Positions 33,462-42,640 of a stretch of 42,640 nt of DNA are shown here, piece after piece; positions within the stretch are counted from its first letter, which is position 1; every line of letters begins with the position of its first letter. The notes below the pieces were generated by a model, which saw nothing but the letters and a program-made list of their open reading frames with translations, searched no databases and had not been told where the DNA came from. The stretch spans positions 1-42,640 of the forward strand of contig DASXLG010000159.1 of assembly GCA_036496425.1 (NCBI GenBank). Direction: 5' to 3'. Source of the DNA: Terriglobia bacterium. Its GTDB lineage: Bacteria; Acidobacteriota; Terriglobia; 20CM-2-55-15. The position numbers and the translations under genes are program-made.

Positions 33462-36400
33462 GTTCGGGTATCCGCGCTGATCGCGCTGCTCGCCCTCACC
33501 GCATACGCCGAAGCCCCCTCCTGGGTCCAGTGGCTGCCGGCAAGCTCGCCTGCCATGGCCATTCTCTACCGTATGGTTCCCTCACTCGCAGGACCGGTAC
33601 CGGTGCGGCGCCCGCCCGCTGAAACCGCGGCTCAACTTGCGCTGATCGGCCTGAGAAATCCGTCCGATACCGAAGTCATCGCGCTCTCGGCGCGGGAGTA
33701 TGAAGCTCAACTCGATTTCAGCAATGCCGAAGCCCGTTGGAAGCTGCTGGACTCCGTCTCTCCGGATCGAGCTGGTAATCAGATCCAATTGGCCGATTAC
33801 TACCATCGCCGCCTGCAACCCGAACCGGAACTGCAGGCGCTGACATCTGCAGAAATGCTTTCTCCTGCGACCGATGACCCGCTGAAGGCCGAAACGGAGC
33901 AGCGCGCCTGGAAATTGCACGAACGCGCACAGCAGTTGATCCAGGCGGAAGCCATGCCCGCCGTCAGCGCAATCCAGGACTATGAATCCTGGATTGCAAA
34001 GTATCCGGCCGCAGAAGCCCTGCAGCGCCGGTACTTCGAATTTCTGTTGAGCAGCGGCATGATCGCCAAAGCCGAAGAGGTCCTGAAACAATACGAGAAC
34101 GCCTTCCCCAATGACCGGTCCTCGATCGTTCACGAACGGGCACGACTTGCCGAAAAGCGGGGCACCAAGGGAGGTGCGATTGCCGTTTACGACACCGCAT
34201 ACGACGCCCTCTGGCCCGAGGACCTGCTCAACGACTATTTCAAGCTGCTCGACGATTCACATCGATCCTTCGAGTTCTACCAGAACGCCCGCCGCGCCGC
34301 GATCAGCCGGCCGCTGGATCTGAACCCGGCGACACGCTTGTTTCACTACTTCCGAAGGCAGGGTGACATGAACGCGGCGCGCCGGGAACTCTCGGAATTC
34401 CGCGCGCGGAAAGAAGCGGCGAAAGCCCAGTGGAAAGCGCCGGAACTGAACATCCTCGCCAGGCTGTCCGACTCGGTGAATGACTACGACGAAACCATCC
34501 GCTATGCCTACGCCTTGTATTCGCTGCCGGGAAGCGACAACGCCTCCGCCGAAGCCGCGGTCGTTGAGATCATCGGTGTGCTGCTGAAGGCTCCGGACCA
34601 GCCGATCCGATTCGGACGAGGGGACTTGTCCTTCTACCATGACATCGCGACGATCGACTCGTCTCCGGGCTTCCTCAACGGCATCCTTTCCCTGGTTTTC
34701 AATTCGCAGTACCCGGACGCTCAGTTCAGGACACAAGAAAGGAAAAGCGAAACTTACTTTCATCGGGCAAAAGCAGCCGAGCTCTATAAGTTACTGTCGG
34801 ATCGCTTTCCGAACGCATCACAGCGTTCCGAACTCCTCTCACGGCTCATCGAAAGCTATGCCGGATATGGAGAGGATGAAGCCATCATCCGGCAAGGGAA
34901 CGCTTTTATCTCCGAGTTCCCCAACGCGGAACAGCGGACAAAGGTTGCGCTCCAGGTAGCGGATGCGTATGCCCGGCGGAAGCAAGTGGCCGACGAACTC
35001 GGCATTTACGACCGCCTGCTGCGCGAACTTGCGGCGAAAGCCCGGCAGGTTCCGCTCGGCAGCGGCCAGCAGCCGCGCTCTCCCGAATATGCCCAGGTTC
35101 TACAGCGGTATCTCTCGCGGCTCAGCCAATTGAATCGGATACCTGAAGCCCTTGCGCTTTACCGCGCCGAAATCGATCGGAATCCCAACGATCCGGGTTT
35201 GTACGATGGACTCGCAGGCTTTCTGGGAGCGCACCAGAGAGCGGGCCAAGTCGAGCAGGTTTACCGGCTGGCGATGCAACGTTTTCAAGACCGGTCGTGG
35301 CGTCAGAAGCTGGCGAGGTTCTATCTGCGCAACCGGATGACCAGCGAGCTTCAGACACTATCCCATCAGATGATCGACACGTTCGCCGGCAGCGACGTCG
35401 AAGCGTATATGTCCGACGTCATCGCGGATCGAGATCTGGAACGCCGCCTTCAGGTCGACATCAACCTGTATGCGCTGAACCGCTTTCCTCACGATCTGAG
35501 ATTCGTCCACAACCTCGTTTCACTCTATTCCGGCGATGCAACGGCGAACCCCACCGCGCTCATGCGGCTGCTCGGAGAGCACTGGTATGACGATGAGAGC
35601 ATCCGGCGGATGTATTTCGAGCGTCTGGCAGCGGCGGGCTCGCTCGACACTGTCTTGCGAACTGCAGCGAATCTGCTGCCGCCCGCAAGCGCGATCAACT
35701 GGCGCGACGCAGAAGCGGCAAACCCGCTCATCACGCGGTTCATCGGAGAAGGTACGGCCTGGCAGTCGCACTTTGAGAGCGCAGCAACCATCATGCAGGC
35801 CGTGGCGGCGGCATACCCGTCCGACGTCCAATTTGCGGGACGTACCTCGGAGTTGTATCGATCGCTGGCGGATTACGACAAAAACCTCACGGCGGTTGCC
35901 GTAGCGATCGCGGAAGATCTGTCGCGCGCGGAACCGCGAGACCGGCAGCGGTTGACGCGCATCGGAGAGATTTACGCCGACCATGACATGCCCGGAGCGG
36001 CTGCGACGGCATGGAAACGGATTCCCGCGATCGAACCCGGCAAACCGGACGGCTATCTCGAAACCGCTACCGTCTTCTGGGATTACCTCCGACCCTCCGA
36101 TGCGCTCGATTGGCTCCGCCACGGACGCGTGCAACTGAAGAATCCAACGCTGTGGTCGTACGAGGTCGGCGCCATCCTCGAGTCGGAAGATCTCCGTCGG
36201 GAGGCCGTCGCTGAATACATGCAGGGGGCGCTGAGCGGTTCCGATAACCGCTCCCGATCCCGCCTGATTGCGCTTGCGCCGCGCCCAAACTATAAGACTC
36301 TGGTTGATGAGCAGACGAAACGGAGGCTCGATGCATCACCGGCAAATCCGGGTGTGCTCGAACTGCGTCTCAGTGTGCTCCGTACCCAGAAACGCAATTC

Positions 36401-39400
36401 CGAAATCGAGCCCCTGCTGGCACAGGCGGCCGCCCACACGTCATCACGCGAACTGCTGCAATATGTCCGGAAGGTCGCAGACGAATCCAGCTTGAAGACC
36501 GTTCAAGCCACCATATTCCGCCGCGAAATCCAACTCGAAACGGATCCCAAGGAGAAATTGCGCCTGGGGATCGAGCTCGCCCGGCTCCTGGAAGCCGGCG
36601 GTGATCTTGCTGCCGGCCAGGCGCAGCTCGACTCTGTTTATCGGGCGAATACACTCATCGCCGGAGTCGTGCGCGCCACGGTGGACTACTACTGGAGGCA
36701 CGACAAACCACGGGCGATTCGTGTGCTGTCCACGGCTGCAGACCACGCGCACCCGGCTCTCAAGAAAGATTACCTCGTCGAAACGATTCATAAATCGATC
36801 GAGGCCGGCGAGGCGGCCGAAGCTGTTCAGGCGGCGCAGCAGCTTCTCCGGATCGATCCGATCGATGGACAGTTTGTGGCGTTGATGGCCGACGCCCTGT
36901 CGGCAGGCGGCAGGCAGGCGGAGATTCAACAACTCTACACGTCGAAGATTTCGGAAATCCAGCAAGCCCAAATCGCGGCGGAAGACAAAACCGATCGCAT
37001 TGCCGCCATGCGCCGCGGTTTGATTCCGGTGTTAACGCGCGAAAATAAATTCCTGGAAGCCATCGATCAGTACGTCGAGATTATCAATCGCTTCCCCGAC
37101 GATACGAATCTTCTGGCGGAGGCCGGACGCTTTGCCACGCAGCACGATTTGCGGGCCCAGCTGATCGATTACTACACGAAGACGTCTGTGAACTCGCCGA
37201 AAGACCCGCGTTGGTTCATTGTGCTCGCGCGTCTTCAGACCCAATTCCGGGATTACCCTGCAGCGATCGATTCGTACGCAAAGGCCATTACCGCGCGCCC
37301 CGAAAGGCAGGATCTGCCCCTTGCCCGGGCGGACCTCGAAGAACGCACGCTGCGATTCGCGGATGCCATCAATACCTACAACCGCGTTTATGAGCTGAGC
37401 CACAGAAATCCAATCTGGCTCGAACACGTCGCAAAGCTTCAGGCGAGACTCGGCCAGAATCGCGAAGCAATCAATACCCTACAACGTGCCTATATCGATA
37501 ACAGGCCGGAACCGGAGCGGCAATACGGAAAAGTCGCGACGATCCTGGAGGAAGCCGGCATGATCGACAATGCCGTGGATTTCATCCAGCGGCAGTCCGA
37601 AGCCAGTGAAGGCTATGTGCGGATCATGGCGAAAGCACGAAGGTACGACGACGCGATTCAACGCGTTTTCGACAACCAGGATATTAATGCCGCGCGCATT
37701 CTTGGAGAGACGGTCGCCACCTACTTCACACCTGAGGAAAGACAGACATTCTCCGCTCGTCTGGAGCCAAGACGGCAAAGAGCCAATCAGGCACAGCGCG
37801 CGCTCCTGATCAATATTGCGAGCGCTGCGCGGCTCTATGATCTCGAGGTTGCATTACGGATGGATGAAAATCCCGGATTTGGCGGCACCTTTGAAGTCCT
37901 GCAGGAACGCCGCATGCGCTTTGCGGAGCTGGCGCGCCAACTCGAGGACGTGGCGGGGCGGTCCGCCGTCGAGGTGAGGCTGAACTTGCTGATGTCCGCA
38001 ATGCGGTCGTATGAAAGAATTGGCGCAACGGCGGACGAGCTTCAATTTTTTGAAAGACATCCCGAACTTCAAGTCAACGCCCAGCAGCGCTACTATGGAC
38101 TTCTGGCGGAACAGCGGCCGGATGAACTCCTGAATGCCGCCGCCCGCTCAGGTCCCGATACGTCCAGCCTGATGGCAACCCAAGCGTTGATTGCGGCCGG
38201 AGATTCGTCTCGCGCCATTCAGTCGATCGAGCGGCAAAGAAGAAGTCCTGTCTGGACGAGCGCCTATACCGGTCTGACCGGCGTGTATTTCGGCTTGAAC
38301 TCCCCGGAAGTGCCGGCAGCTTTCCAGAAAGCGCTGGGCTTGCCTCTGATTCAAGACCGCCTTGGCAAATCCGTCGATCGCAACAGCCAGCTGGCGGGGA
38401 GCATCTGGTTCTATTACGGACAACGGTTCGGCGAGTACCTGCGCAGCGAAAATCAGCCGCAGGCGGCAGACGACTATCTGTGGTCGGAGCTGGAAGCCCG
38501 GCCGGGCGATCCGCAAGCGTACCTGCAGATCGCGAGATATTACCGGCAAACGGCAGCGTCCGAGCGTGCGATCACCGAGTTCGGCCATGCCCTGGAGTTG
38601 AATCCGAATCAGCCGGCGGTTCATTCTGAGATCGCGCTCGTCGAATGGGATGCAGGCCGCCACAACGAAGCGCTGGTGGAATGGAAAAGCGCTTTGGACC
38701 AGCTGGCCAACCGGCCCAATGCGGGAGACGGCGCCCGCATCCTCAGCGATATTCGATCGCGGCAGCAGGAAAGTGTACTGCACCCCGAGATCGACAAAGC
38801 CCTCCGCGCCGCGGCACGCGGGCTGCAAGCCTGGGAATTTCCGCCGCTGCTTCAGGCTGCCTTCGAAGGTTCAACAGACAATCAGGAACTCGTGGATATT
38901 ATCCAGTCTTCACGCGCGCCGAGCCAGTTGTTGATGACCTTGCTGAATCTCAATCCCTCGACTCCATGGCTCTCTGAGACCCAGCAGAAGCTGGTGTTCG
39001 AAACATCGATGAACCTGCTGGCTACGTCTCCGCTTGAACGATTCCAGTACCAGCAAATACGCGCGCAGTATCTGGGATATCTGCTGGACCACGACGATGC
39101 GGCTGGCGCCAGGAAGGTTCTCGATTCTTTCAGCGACGCAGAAAAGCGAGTCGATACCGTGCAAGTCGCCGAACTCCGCCTGGCGGCGATAGAGAACAAG
39201 CTGGCCGATGTCCTCGCGGGCTACACGCAAAGCCCGGCGGAAGCGCCTGCGGATTCGGCGCTGCAACAAACTGCGGAAATTCTCATCCATCTCGGAATGA
39301 CGGATGCAAGTCAACAGGTTCTGGAGTTCCTGTACACCCGGCAGATTGAGAGCTCCGCCAATCCGGCAGCTTATCTGGGCCTTGCGGAAATCCGCGTGAA

Positions 39401-40232
39401 GCGGGGCCATCTCGATCAGGCAACGGATTTACTGACAACGCTCAGCCAGATCGACGCCGTACCATTCGATCATCTCATCGCATCGGCCCGAGTGTTTTCA
39501 GAAAACGCCCATCCCTCAGAAGCACAGCCATTTCTGAAGGTCCGAGTTCAAGCCGTACCGTGGGATTATGAGGCCCGGCTGGAATTGGCAAAGGTGGAAG
39601 CAGCGCTGAACCAGCTCACTCTCGCAATGGATGACCTGCAAAAGATCGTGAGCGCGTCCGCCGCTCCATACGACATTCGAACTCAGGCGGCGCAGGAACA
39701 GGCGAAAAACGGCACGGCGCCGGCGGATTCGACGGGCAGCCGAGAGCTGGACGTCCTCTCCAACAGAACTCCAAGGACAGCTGCCAATACGGATGCTCCA
39801 TTCTTCTTCGCGGCCAGGCTCGCAGCGGCGGAACAGAGCAACGATCCGAACGTGAAAGTGCAATTGCTGCTCAACGCGATCGCCGAACGGCCGGATGACA
39901 TGACCGTTCAACGCTCGCTGTTCTCCGCTGCAATGGCCGCGCGGCAATATCGTGTGGCACTCGCCGTAGACTCCGCCCGGTATCCGCAGGATCCCGAAAT
40001 GGCGGCAGGCGTGGCCGAAGCTCACCAGCAAATCGGGGAATTCGACCAGGCCGTCCGGTTCTACAAAATGGCCGCAGTGCAGGAAAAAGACGCAGGACGG
40101 CGGCAGGCTCTGGAAGCAAAAGAAAAAGAAGCTCAGGCGGCAAACGACCGCAAGATCGAAAACGAACGCCGCCGGCCTGTGATGCGGGCAGACTTCGATC
40201 AACCCAACGTCGTCGGAAGGAGGCTGCCATGA
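33447..40232 (+). CDS. Giant exported TPR-repeat protein (2,261 aa)
   Basis: One uninterrupted frame of 2,261 residues: signal peptide (VSALIALLALTAYAEA), then TPR-like helix pairs almost throughout, with recognisable units such as YLQIARYYRQTAASERAITE and FGHALELNPNQPAVHSEIAL, and a charged coiled-coil-like C-terminus (AGRRQALEAKEKEAQAANDR). No catalytic domain is seen. TPR solenoids are protein scaffolds; at this size it could hold the PBP, SpoIID, propeller and VWA proteins together in the periplasm, which is inference. The frame is open to 33282, but that part is the family B repeat; ATG 33447 precedes the signal peptide although it lies in the repeat tail. The stop overlaps the next ATG (ATGA). 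Confidence 0.85.
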   Translation: MSRSIVRVSALIALLALTAYAEAPSWVQWLPASSPAMAILYRMVPSLAGPVPVRRPPAETAAQLALIGLRNPSDTEVIALSAREYEAQLDFSNAEARWKLLDSVSPDRAGNQIQLADYYHRRLQPEPELQALTSAEMLSPATDDPLKAETEQRAWKLHERAQQLIQAEAMPAVSAIQDYESWIAKYPAAEALQRRYFEFLLSSGMIAKAEEVLKQYENAFPNDRSSIVHERARLAEKRGTKGGAIAVYDTAYDALWPEDLLNDYFKLLDDSHRSFEFYQNARRAAISRPLDLNPATRLFHYFRRQGDMNAARRELSEFRARKEAAKAQWKAPELNILARLSDSVNDYDETIRYAYALYSLPGSDNASAEAAVVEIIGVLLKAPDQPIRFGRGDLSFYHDIATIDSSPGFLNGILSLVFNSQYPDAQFRTQERKSETYFHRAKAAELYKLLSDRFPNASQRSELLSRLIESYAGYGEDEAIIRQGNAFISEFPNAEQRTKVALQVADAYARRKQVADELGIYDRLLRELAAKARQVPLGSGQQPRSPEYAQVLQRYLSRLSQLNRIPEALALYRAEIDRNPNDPGLYDGLAGFLGAHQRAGQVEQVYRLAMQRFQDRSWRQKLARFYLRNRMTSELQTLSHQMIDTFAGSDVEAYMSDVIADRDLERRLQVDINLYALNRFPHDLRFVHNLVSLYSGDATANPTALMRLLGEHWYDDESIRRMYFERLAAAGSLDTVLRTAANLLPPASAINWRDAEAANPLITRFIGEGTAWQSHFESAATIMQAVAAAYPSDVQFAGRTSELYRSLADYDKNLTAVAVAIAEDLSRAEPRDRQRLTRIGEIYADHDMPGAAATAWKRIPAIEPGKPDGYLETATVFWDYLRPSDALDWLRHGRVQLKNPTLWSYEVGAILESEDLRREAVAEYMQGALSGSDNRSRSRLIALAPRPNYKTLVDEQTKRRLDASPANPGVLELRLSVLRTQKRNSEIEPLLAQAAAHTSSRELLQYVRKVADESSLKTVQATIFRREIQLETDPKEKLRLGIELARLLEAGGDLAAGQAQLDSVYRANTLIAGVVRATVDYYWRHDKPRAIRVLSTAADHAHPALKKDYLVETIHKSIEAGEAAEAVQAAQQLLRIDPIDGQFVALMADALSAGGRQAEIQQLYTSKISEIQQAQIAAEDKTDRIAAMRRGLIPVLTRENKFLEAIDQYVEIINRFPDDTNLLAEAGRFATQHDLRAQLIDYYTKTSVNSPKDPRWFIVLARLQTQFRDYPAAIDSYAKAITARPERQDLPLARADLEERTLRFADAINTYNRVYELSHRNPIWLEHVAKLQARLGQNREAINTLQRAYIDNRPEPERQYGKVATILEEAGMIDNAVDFIQRQSEASEGYVRIMAKARRYDDAIQRVFDNQDINAARILGETVATYFTPEERQTFSARLEPRRQRANQAQRALLINIASAARLYDLEVALRMDENPGFGGTFEVLQERRMRFAELARQLEDVAGRSAVEVRLNLLMSAMRSYERIGATADELQFFERHPELQVNAQQRYYGLLAEQRPDELLNAAARSGPDTSSLMATQALIAAGDSSRAIQSIERQRRSPVWTSAYTGLTGVYFGLNSPEVPAAFQKALGLPLIQDRLGKSVDRNSQLAGSIWFYYGQRFGEYLRSENQPQAADDYLWSELEARPGDPQAYLQIARYYRQTAASERAITEFGHALELNPNQPAVHSEIALVEWDAGRHNEALVEWKSALDQLANRPNAGDGARILSDIRSRQQESVLHPEIDKALRAAARGLQAWEFPPLLQAAFEGSTDNQELVDIIQSSRAPSQLLMTLLNLNPSTPWLSETQQKLVFETSMNLLATSPLERFQYQQIRAQYLGYLLDHDDAAGARKVLDSFSDAEKRVDTVQVAELRLAAIENKLADVLAGYTQSPAEAPADSALQQTAEILIHLGMTDASQQVLEFLYTRQIESSANPAAYLGLAEIRVKRGHLDQATDLLTTLSQIDAVPFDHLIASARVFSENAHPSEAQPFLKVRVQAVPWDYEARLELAKVEAALNQLTLAMDDLQKIVSASAAPYDIRTQAAQEQAKNGTAPADSTGSRELDVLSNRTPRTAANTDAPFFFAARLAAAEQSNDPNVKVQLLLNAIAERPDDMTVQRSLFSAAMAARQYRVALAVDSARYPQDPEMAAGVAEAHQQIGEFDQAVRFYKMAAVQEKDAGRRQALEAKEKEAQAANDRKIENERRRPVMRADFDQPNVVGRRLP

Positions 40233-41923
40233 AACGTCTTCGATTTAAGCTCTTCCTTCTTACCGCAGTCGCAGCTGTCGCCGCCGGTGTGTGGACGGTC
40301 GCCCAGGTCCAGCCCTCTCCCCAACCGCTTTCCCGCTGGATGCCGGGAGGCGCGCTGTTCTACCTGGAGTCTGCCGATTTCGCCACGCAACTACAGGATT
40401 GGGATCGCTCGGAAGTGAAAACGCGATGGCTCGCGAGCAAGAACCATGAGCAGTTCCTGACCACGCGGCTTGCGCTCAAGCTCACCGATGCTTACGGCGA
40501 GTTTGCCGCCGCGGCCGGGTTTCCGCCGGATCTGACGGCGCTCGAAACTTTTGCCGGGACGGATACGGCGCTCGCGGTGTACGACATCGGCAAGCTGGAC
40601 CTTATATATATATCGCGGCTGCCCGCCGCCCAACTGGCTCAGAATGCGCTCACTCGCGTTCGTCCCGGTTACCAGGCGAGAACGGTCGCCGGCCAATCGT
40701 ATTTCGTCCGGCAGTCCGGCAGTCGAACGGCGGCGTTTGCGATTAACGGCGACTACGTCATTGTCAGCACGCGTGAGGATTTGCTGTCCGAAGCGCTCGA
40801 ACTCATTCAAGGCAACACCACCACTGGATCTATCAGCAACGAAACCTGGTATCAGGACGCGGTTCGCGCCATGGGGCCGGATGCCGGCAATCGCGTCGCG
40901 CTTCGGCTGGTCATGGACCTGCCCACGGTGATCAAGACGCCGTATTTCCGGTCGTACTGGATACAGAGAAACACCGCGGATCTCCGCCCCTACTCCGCCT
41001 TGTTATCGCAACTGACCCGGCAAAACGGTGTACTTCAAGAGGATCGCGTACTGGTGCGTGCCGCCGCGGCTTCCGCCGCCTCACATGATGCAGCCACGAT
41101 CGAACTCCAACGATTTATGCCGGGCAACGCGGGCCTCATCCGGTTGTGGGACACAACCTCAACGGATTTCGCGATGGATCTCATCCGCGAGAAGTTCTTC
41201 GCCGCGGGACCGCGGCAAGCGGATGAAAGGCGCTTTGCGCCGGCTATAAGTCCGGATGCTTCCGCAAACTCCGAAGGTGATTTTCAGACCCGGATCGATC
41301 AAGCGCCGAAACCGTCTCTTGCCGGAGCTTTGACCCTGCAACCGATGCGCGCACTGGTGGAGTCTGGTGGCATCCAGGCGGTACTGCAGCTGGAATCCAG
41401 TCTGCCTGCGGACGACACCACGTTCGTTCGAACCGACGCGGTCCTTGCGCTTCGCGCATCCAAGTCCTGGAACCCTGCCGATGTCCGATCGGCCCTGACG
41501 GCAGCCGCAGCTTCATATCAGACCGTGAACAACATCGGTTTGCAGTGGCGGAATGTTACGTCGGGAAGCCGTATGTTGTCGCAGTGGGACGGGCTCATCC
41601 CATTGACCATCTATGTTGATGGTCAAACTTTGTGGATCGGAAGAACCGCCGGCTTGCTGGGTTCCGCTCTAAACACCCCCGCCAACACAGGCAACCAGGC
41701 GGCAACTTACCTTGCGCGTTATACGCACAGCGCCGAGCTTGCTCCCTATCTGAAGATGATGCGGATGCTCGATCTTTCGGACCAGGCGAACTACTCCGCA
41801 TTCTTTTCCGACAACATCGGCAGCCTGGCATCAACGCTTGACGTGATTCAATCGGTTTCCATAAAAATCAGCGACAGCGGCCCTGTCCAGCGGCAGGCGA
41901 TACGTTACGATCTCGCGAGATAG
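40229..41923 (+). CDS. Exported DUF3352-like protein
   Basis: A 564-aa exported protein with signal or anchor (FKLFLLTAVAAVAAGVW). The body begins with LSRWMPGGALFYLESADFA and has repeated alpha/beta stretches (LETFAGTDTALAVYDIG, AFAINGDYVIVSTREDLL), a pattern like DUF3352, a family of unknown function often found in surface-related loci; the match is from memory and moderate. Its ATG overlaps the stop of the giant TPR gene by 4 bp, with AAGGAGG just upstream, so it is the last gene of the six-gene block and is translationally coupled to the TPR protein. Confidence 0.65.
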   Translation: MKRLRFKLFLLTAVAAVAAGVWTVAQVQPSPQPLSRWMPGGALFYLESADFATQLQDWDRSEVKTRWLASKNHEQFLTTRLALKLTDAYGEFAAAAGFPPDLTALETFAGTDTALAVYDIGKLDLIYISRLPAAQLAQNALTRVRPGYQARTVAGQSYFVRQSGSRTAAFAINGDYVIVSTREDLLSEALELIQGNTTTGSISNETWYQDAVRAMGPDAGNRVALRLVMDLPTVIKTPYFRSYWIQRNTADLRPYSALLSQLTRQNGVLQEDRVLVRAAAASAASHDAATIELQRFMPGNAGLIRLWDTTSTDFAMDLIREKFFAAGPRQADERRFAPAISPDASANSEGDFQTRIDQAPKPSLAGALTLQPMRALVESGGIQAVLQLESSLPADDTTFVRTDAVLALRASKSWNPADVRSALTAAAASYQTVNNIGLQWRNVTSGSRMLSQWDGLIPLTIYVDGQTLWIGRTAGLLGSALNTPANTGNQAATYLARYTHSAELAPYLKMMRMLDLSDQANYSAFFSDNIGSLASTLDVIQSVSIKISDSGPVQRQAIRYDLAR

Positions 41924-41931
41924 TGAGAAAA

Positions 41932-41954
41932 GGGAAAGGAACACAGGAAGCACC
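41932..41954. repeat. Family A repeat, single-arm remnant
   Basis: GGGAAAGGAACACAGGAAGCAC matches one arm of the family A hairpins. The second arm is absent. It lies between the convergent stop of the DUF3352-like gene and that of the TonB-dependent receptor. Confidence 0.6.
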
Positions 41955-41965
41955 GTCTTACATCC

Positions 41966-42640
41966 TCATTGCATCAAAGTGAGTTTTATGTAGGCTGTGC
42001 GGCGGACTTCGAGGGGCGCCTGAGTGGGGTCGCCGGTTCCCCATTCGGGATGGTGGGGCTGGAGCAGGTTGCCTCCAAACAGGGAAATTTGAATATTAGG
42101 CCTGGGATTCCAGCCCAGGCGAAGGTCTGCGGTTTCGTAAGCCTTGACGTTTTGAGCCGGAAGAGCGCTCGCGTACCGGACCATTTGATCGAATTCGAAT
42201 TTCTTTGAAAGATTGACGAAGGAGTGCATTTCAAGGTGATGCCGCGGCGTCGACCCTTCATATGTCCGGACGGAGCCCGTGGCACTGATGTCGGATGAGG
42301 GTCCGTTGGCATGCACGTCGATATTTACAAACGAATAGGATCCCGCAATGCGCCACCAGGAAGCGGCCTGCAGAACGGGCGCGATCTCGAAACCATTCGC
42401 TGAACCGGCAATCGAATTCTGGTACGGGGTCGTTATCAACATATGAGGCGGAGGCGGCGTGATCTCGAGGCTGACAACCGGCACGCCGAAACTTTGCAGC
42501 CGCCGATAATGGCTGGAAAACGGCGTGACGTCGAGATAGAGCGCCGAGGTCAGAAATCGCCGGTATCCCATCTCGTAACTGACGACGGACTCCGCCCTGA
42601 AATTGGGGTTTCCGCTGACGAGGAGAAAAGCCGGCGGATT
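41966..42640 (-). CDS. TonB-dependent receptor, C-terminal fragment
   Basis: The window ends inside this minus-strand gene; 224 C-terminal residues are visible. They contain NPNFRAESVVSYEMGYRR, a typical conserved strand of TonB-dependent outer-membrane receptors, followed by alternating beta-strands (YSFVNIDVHA, HHLEMHSFVNLSKKFEFDQM, VKAYETADLRLGWNP) that fit the last part of the 22-stranded barrel. It ends LTLMQ, without the usual terminal aromatic residue. The receptor would import a ligand using TonB energy; the ligand cannot be told from this part. Confidence 0.8.
   Translation of the reverse strand, partial: NPPAFLLVSGNPNFRAESVVSYEMGYRRFLTSALYLDVTPFSSHYRRLQSFGVPVVSLEITPPPPHMLITTPYQNSIAGSANGFEIAPVLQAASWWRIAGSYSFVNIDVHANGPSSDISATGSVRTYEGSTPRHHLEMHSFVNLSKKFEFDQMVRYASALPAQNVKAYETADLRLGWNPRPNIQISLFGGNLLQPHHPEWGTGDPTQAPLEVRRTAYIKLTLMQ

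Overview
The window looks like a chromosomal segment (possibly a metagenome contig) of an Acidobacteriota bacterium, Solibacter-like or a relative. The evidence is lineage-typical families: three TIGR03435 (Solibacter-type) domains in two genes, a TIGR03436-like VWFA protein, secreted proteins with the acidobacterial GHWEG(D/N) signature, a DUF6152 protein, MacB-type permeases, a PEP-CTERM protein and a TonB-dependent receptor. No mobile element, rRNA, tRNA or CRISPR array is visible.

Layout. 1-9.7 kb: an ankyrin-repeat tail, a VOC protein, a MacB-like permease, a GT39-like membrane glycosyltransferase convergent with a large membrane protein that is coupled to a 40-aa membrane miniprotein, a run of secreted GHWEG/DUF6152 proteins ending in a clear terminator, and an RlmD/TrmA-type methyltransferase. 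9.8-20.7 kb: a tannase-like esterase, an FGE-fold protein, an exported peroxiredoxin whose peroxidatic residue is encoded by an in-frame TGA (probable selenoprotein), a small exported protein, two tandem MacB-like permeases, an MBL-fold hydrolase, a PEP-CTERM protein, an esterase and a DUF4288-like protein. 20.8-24.7 kb: a cluster of Acidobacteria-specific TIGR03435 and VWFA-type genes. 24.7-26.0 kb: a gene-free stretch holding a very diverged tandem array of about 20-bp units, followed by a hairpin and short direct repeats. 26.0-27.0 kb: a SnoaL-like protein and a glycine-zipper protein.

27.1-41.9 kb is one co-directional, tightly packed six-gene block: a minimal penicillin-binding transpeptidase, a SpoIID/LytB-type protein, a beta-propeller protein, a VIT/VWA protein (with a +1 frameshift), a 2,261-aa TPR protein and a DUF3352-like exported protein. 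Two junctions are 4-bp ATGA overlaps. I infer an envelope or peptidoglycan-remodelling system built on a giant TPR scaffold. The window ends inside a TonB-dependent receptor on the minus strand.

Three families of dispersed palindromic repeats sit between genes. Several extend neighbouring reading frames artificially, so I shortened the starts of the affected genes. The strongest candidates for new biology are the selenocysteine peroxiredoxin with an adjacent SECIS-like hairpin, the roughly 20-bp diverged array, and the PBP/SpoIID/propeller/VWA/giant-TPR operon.
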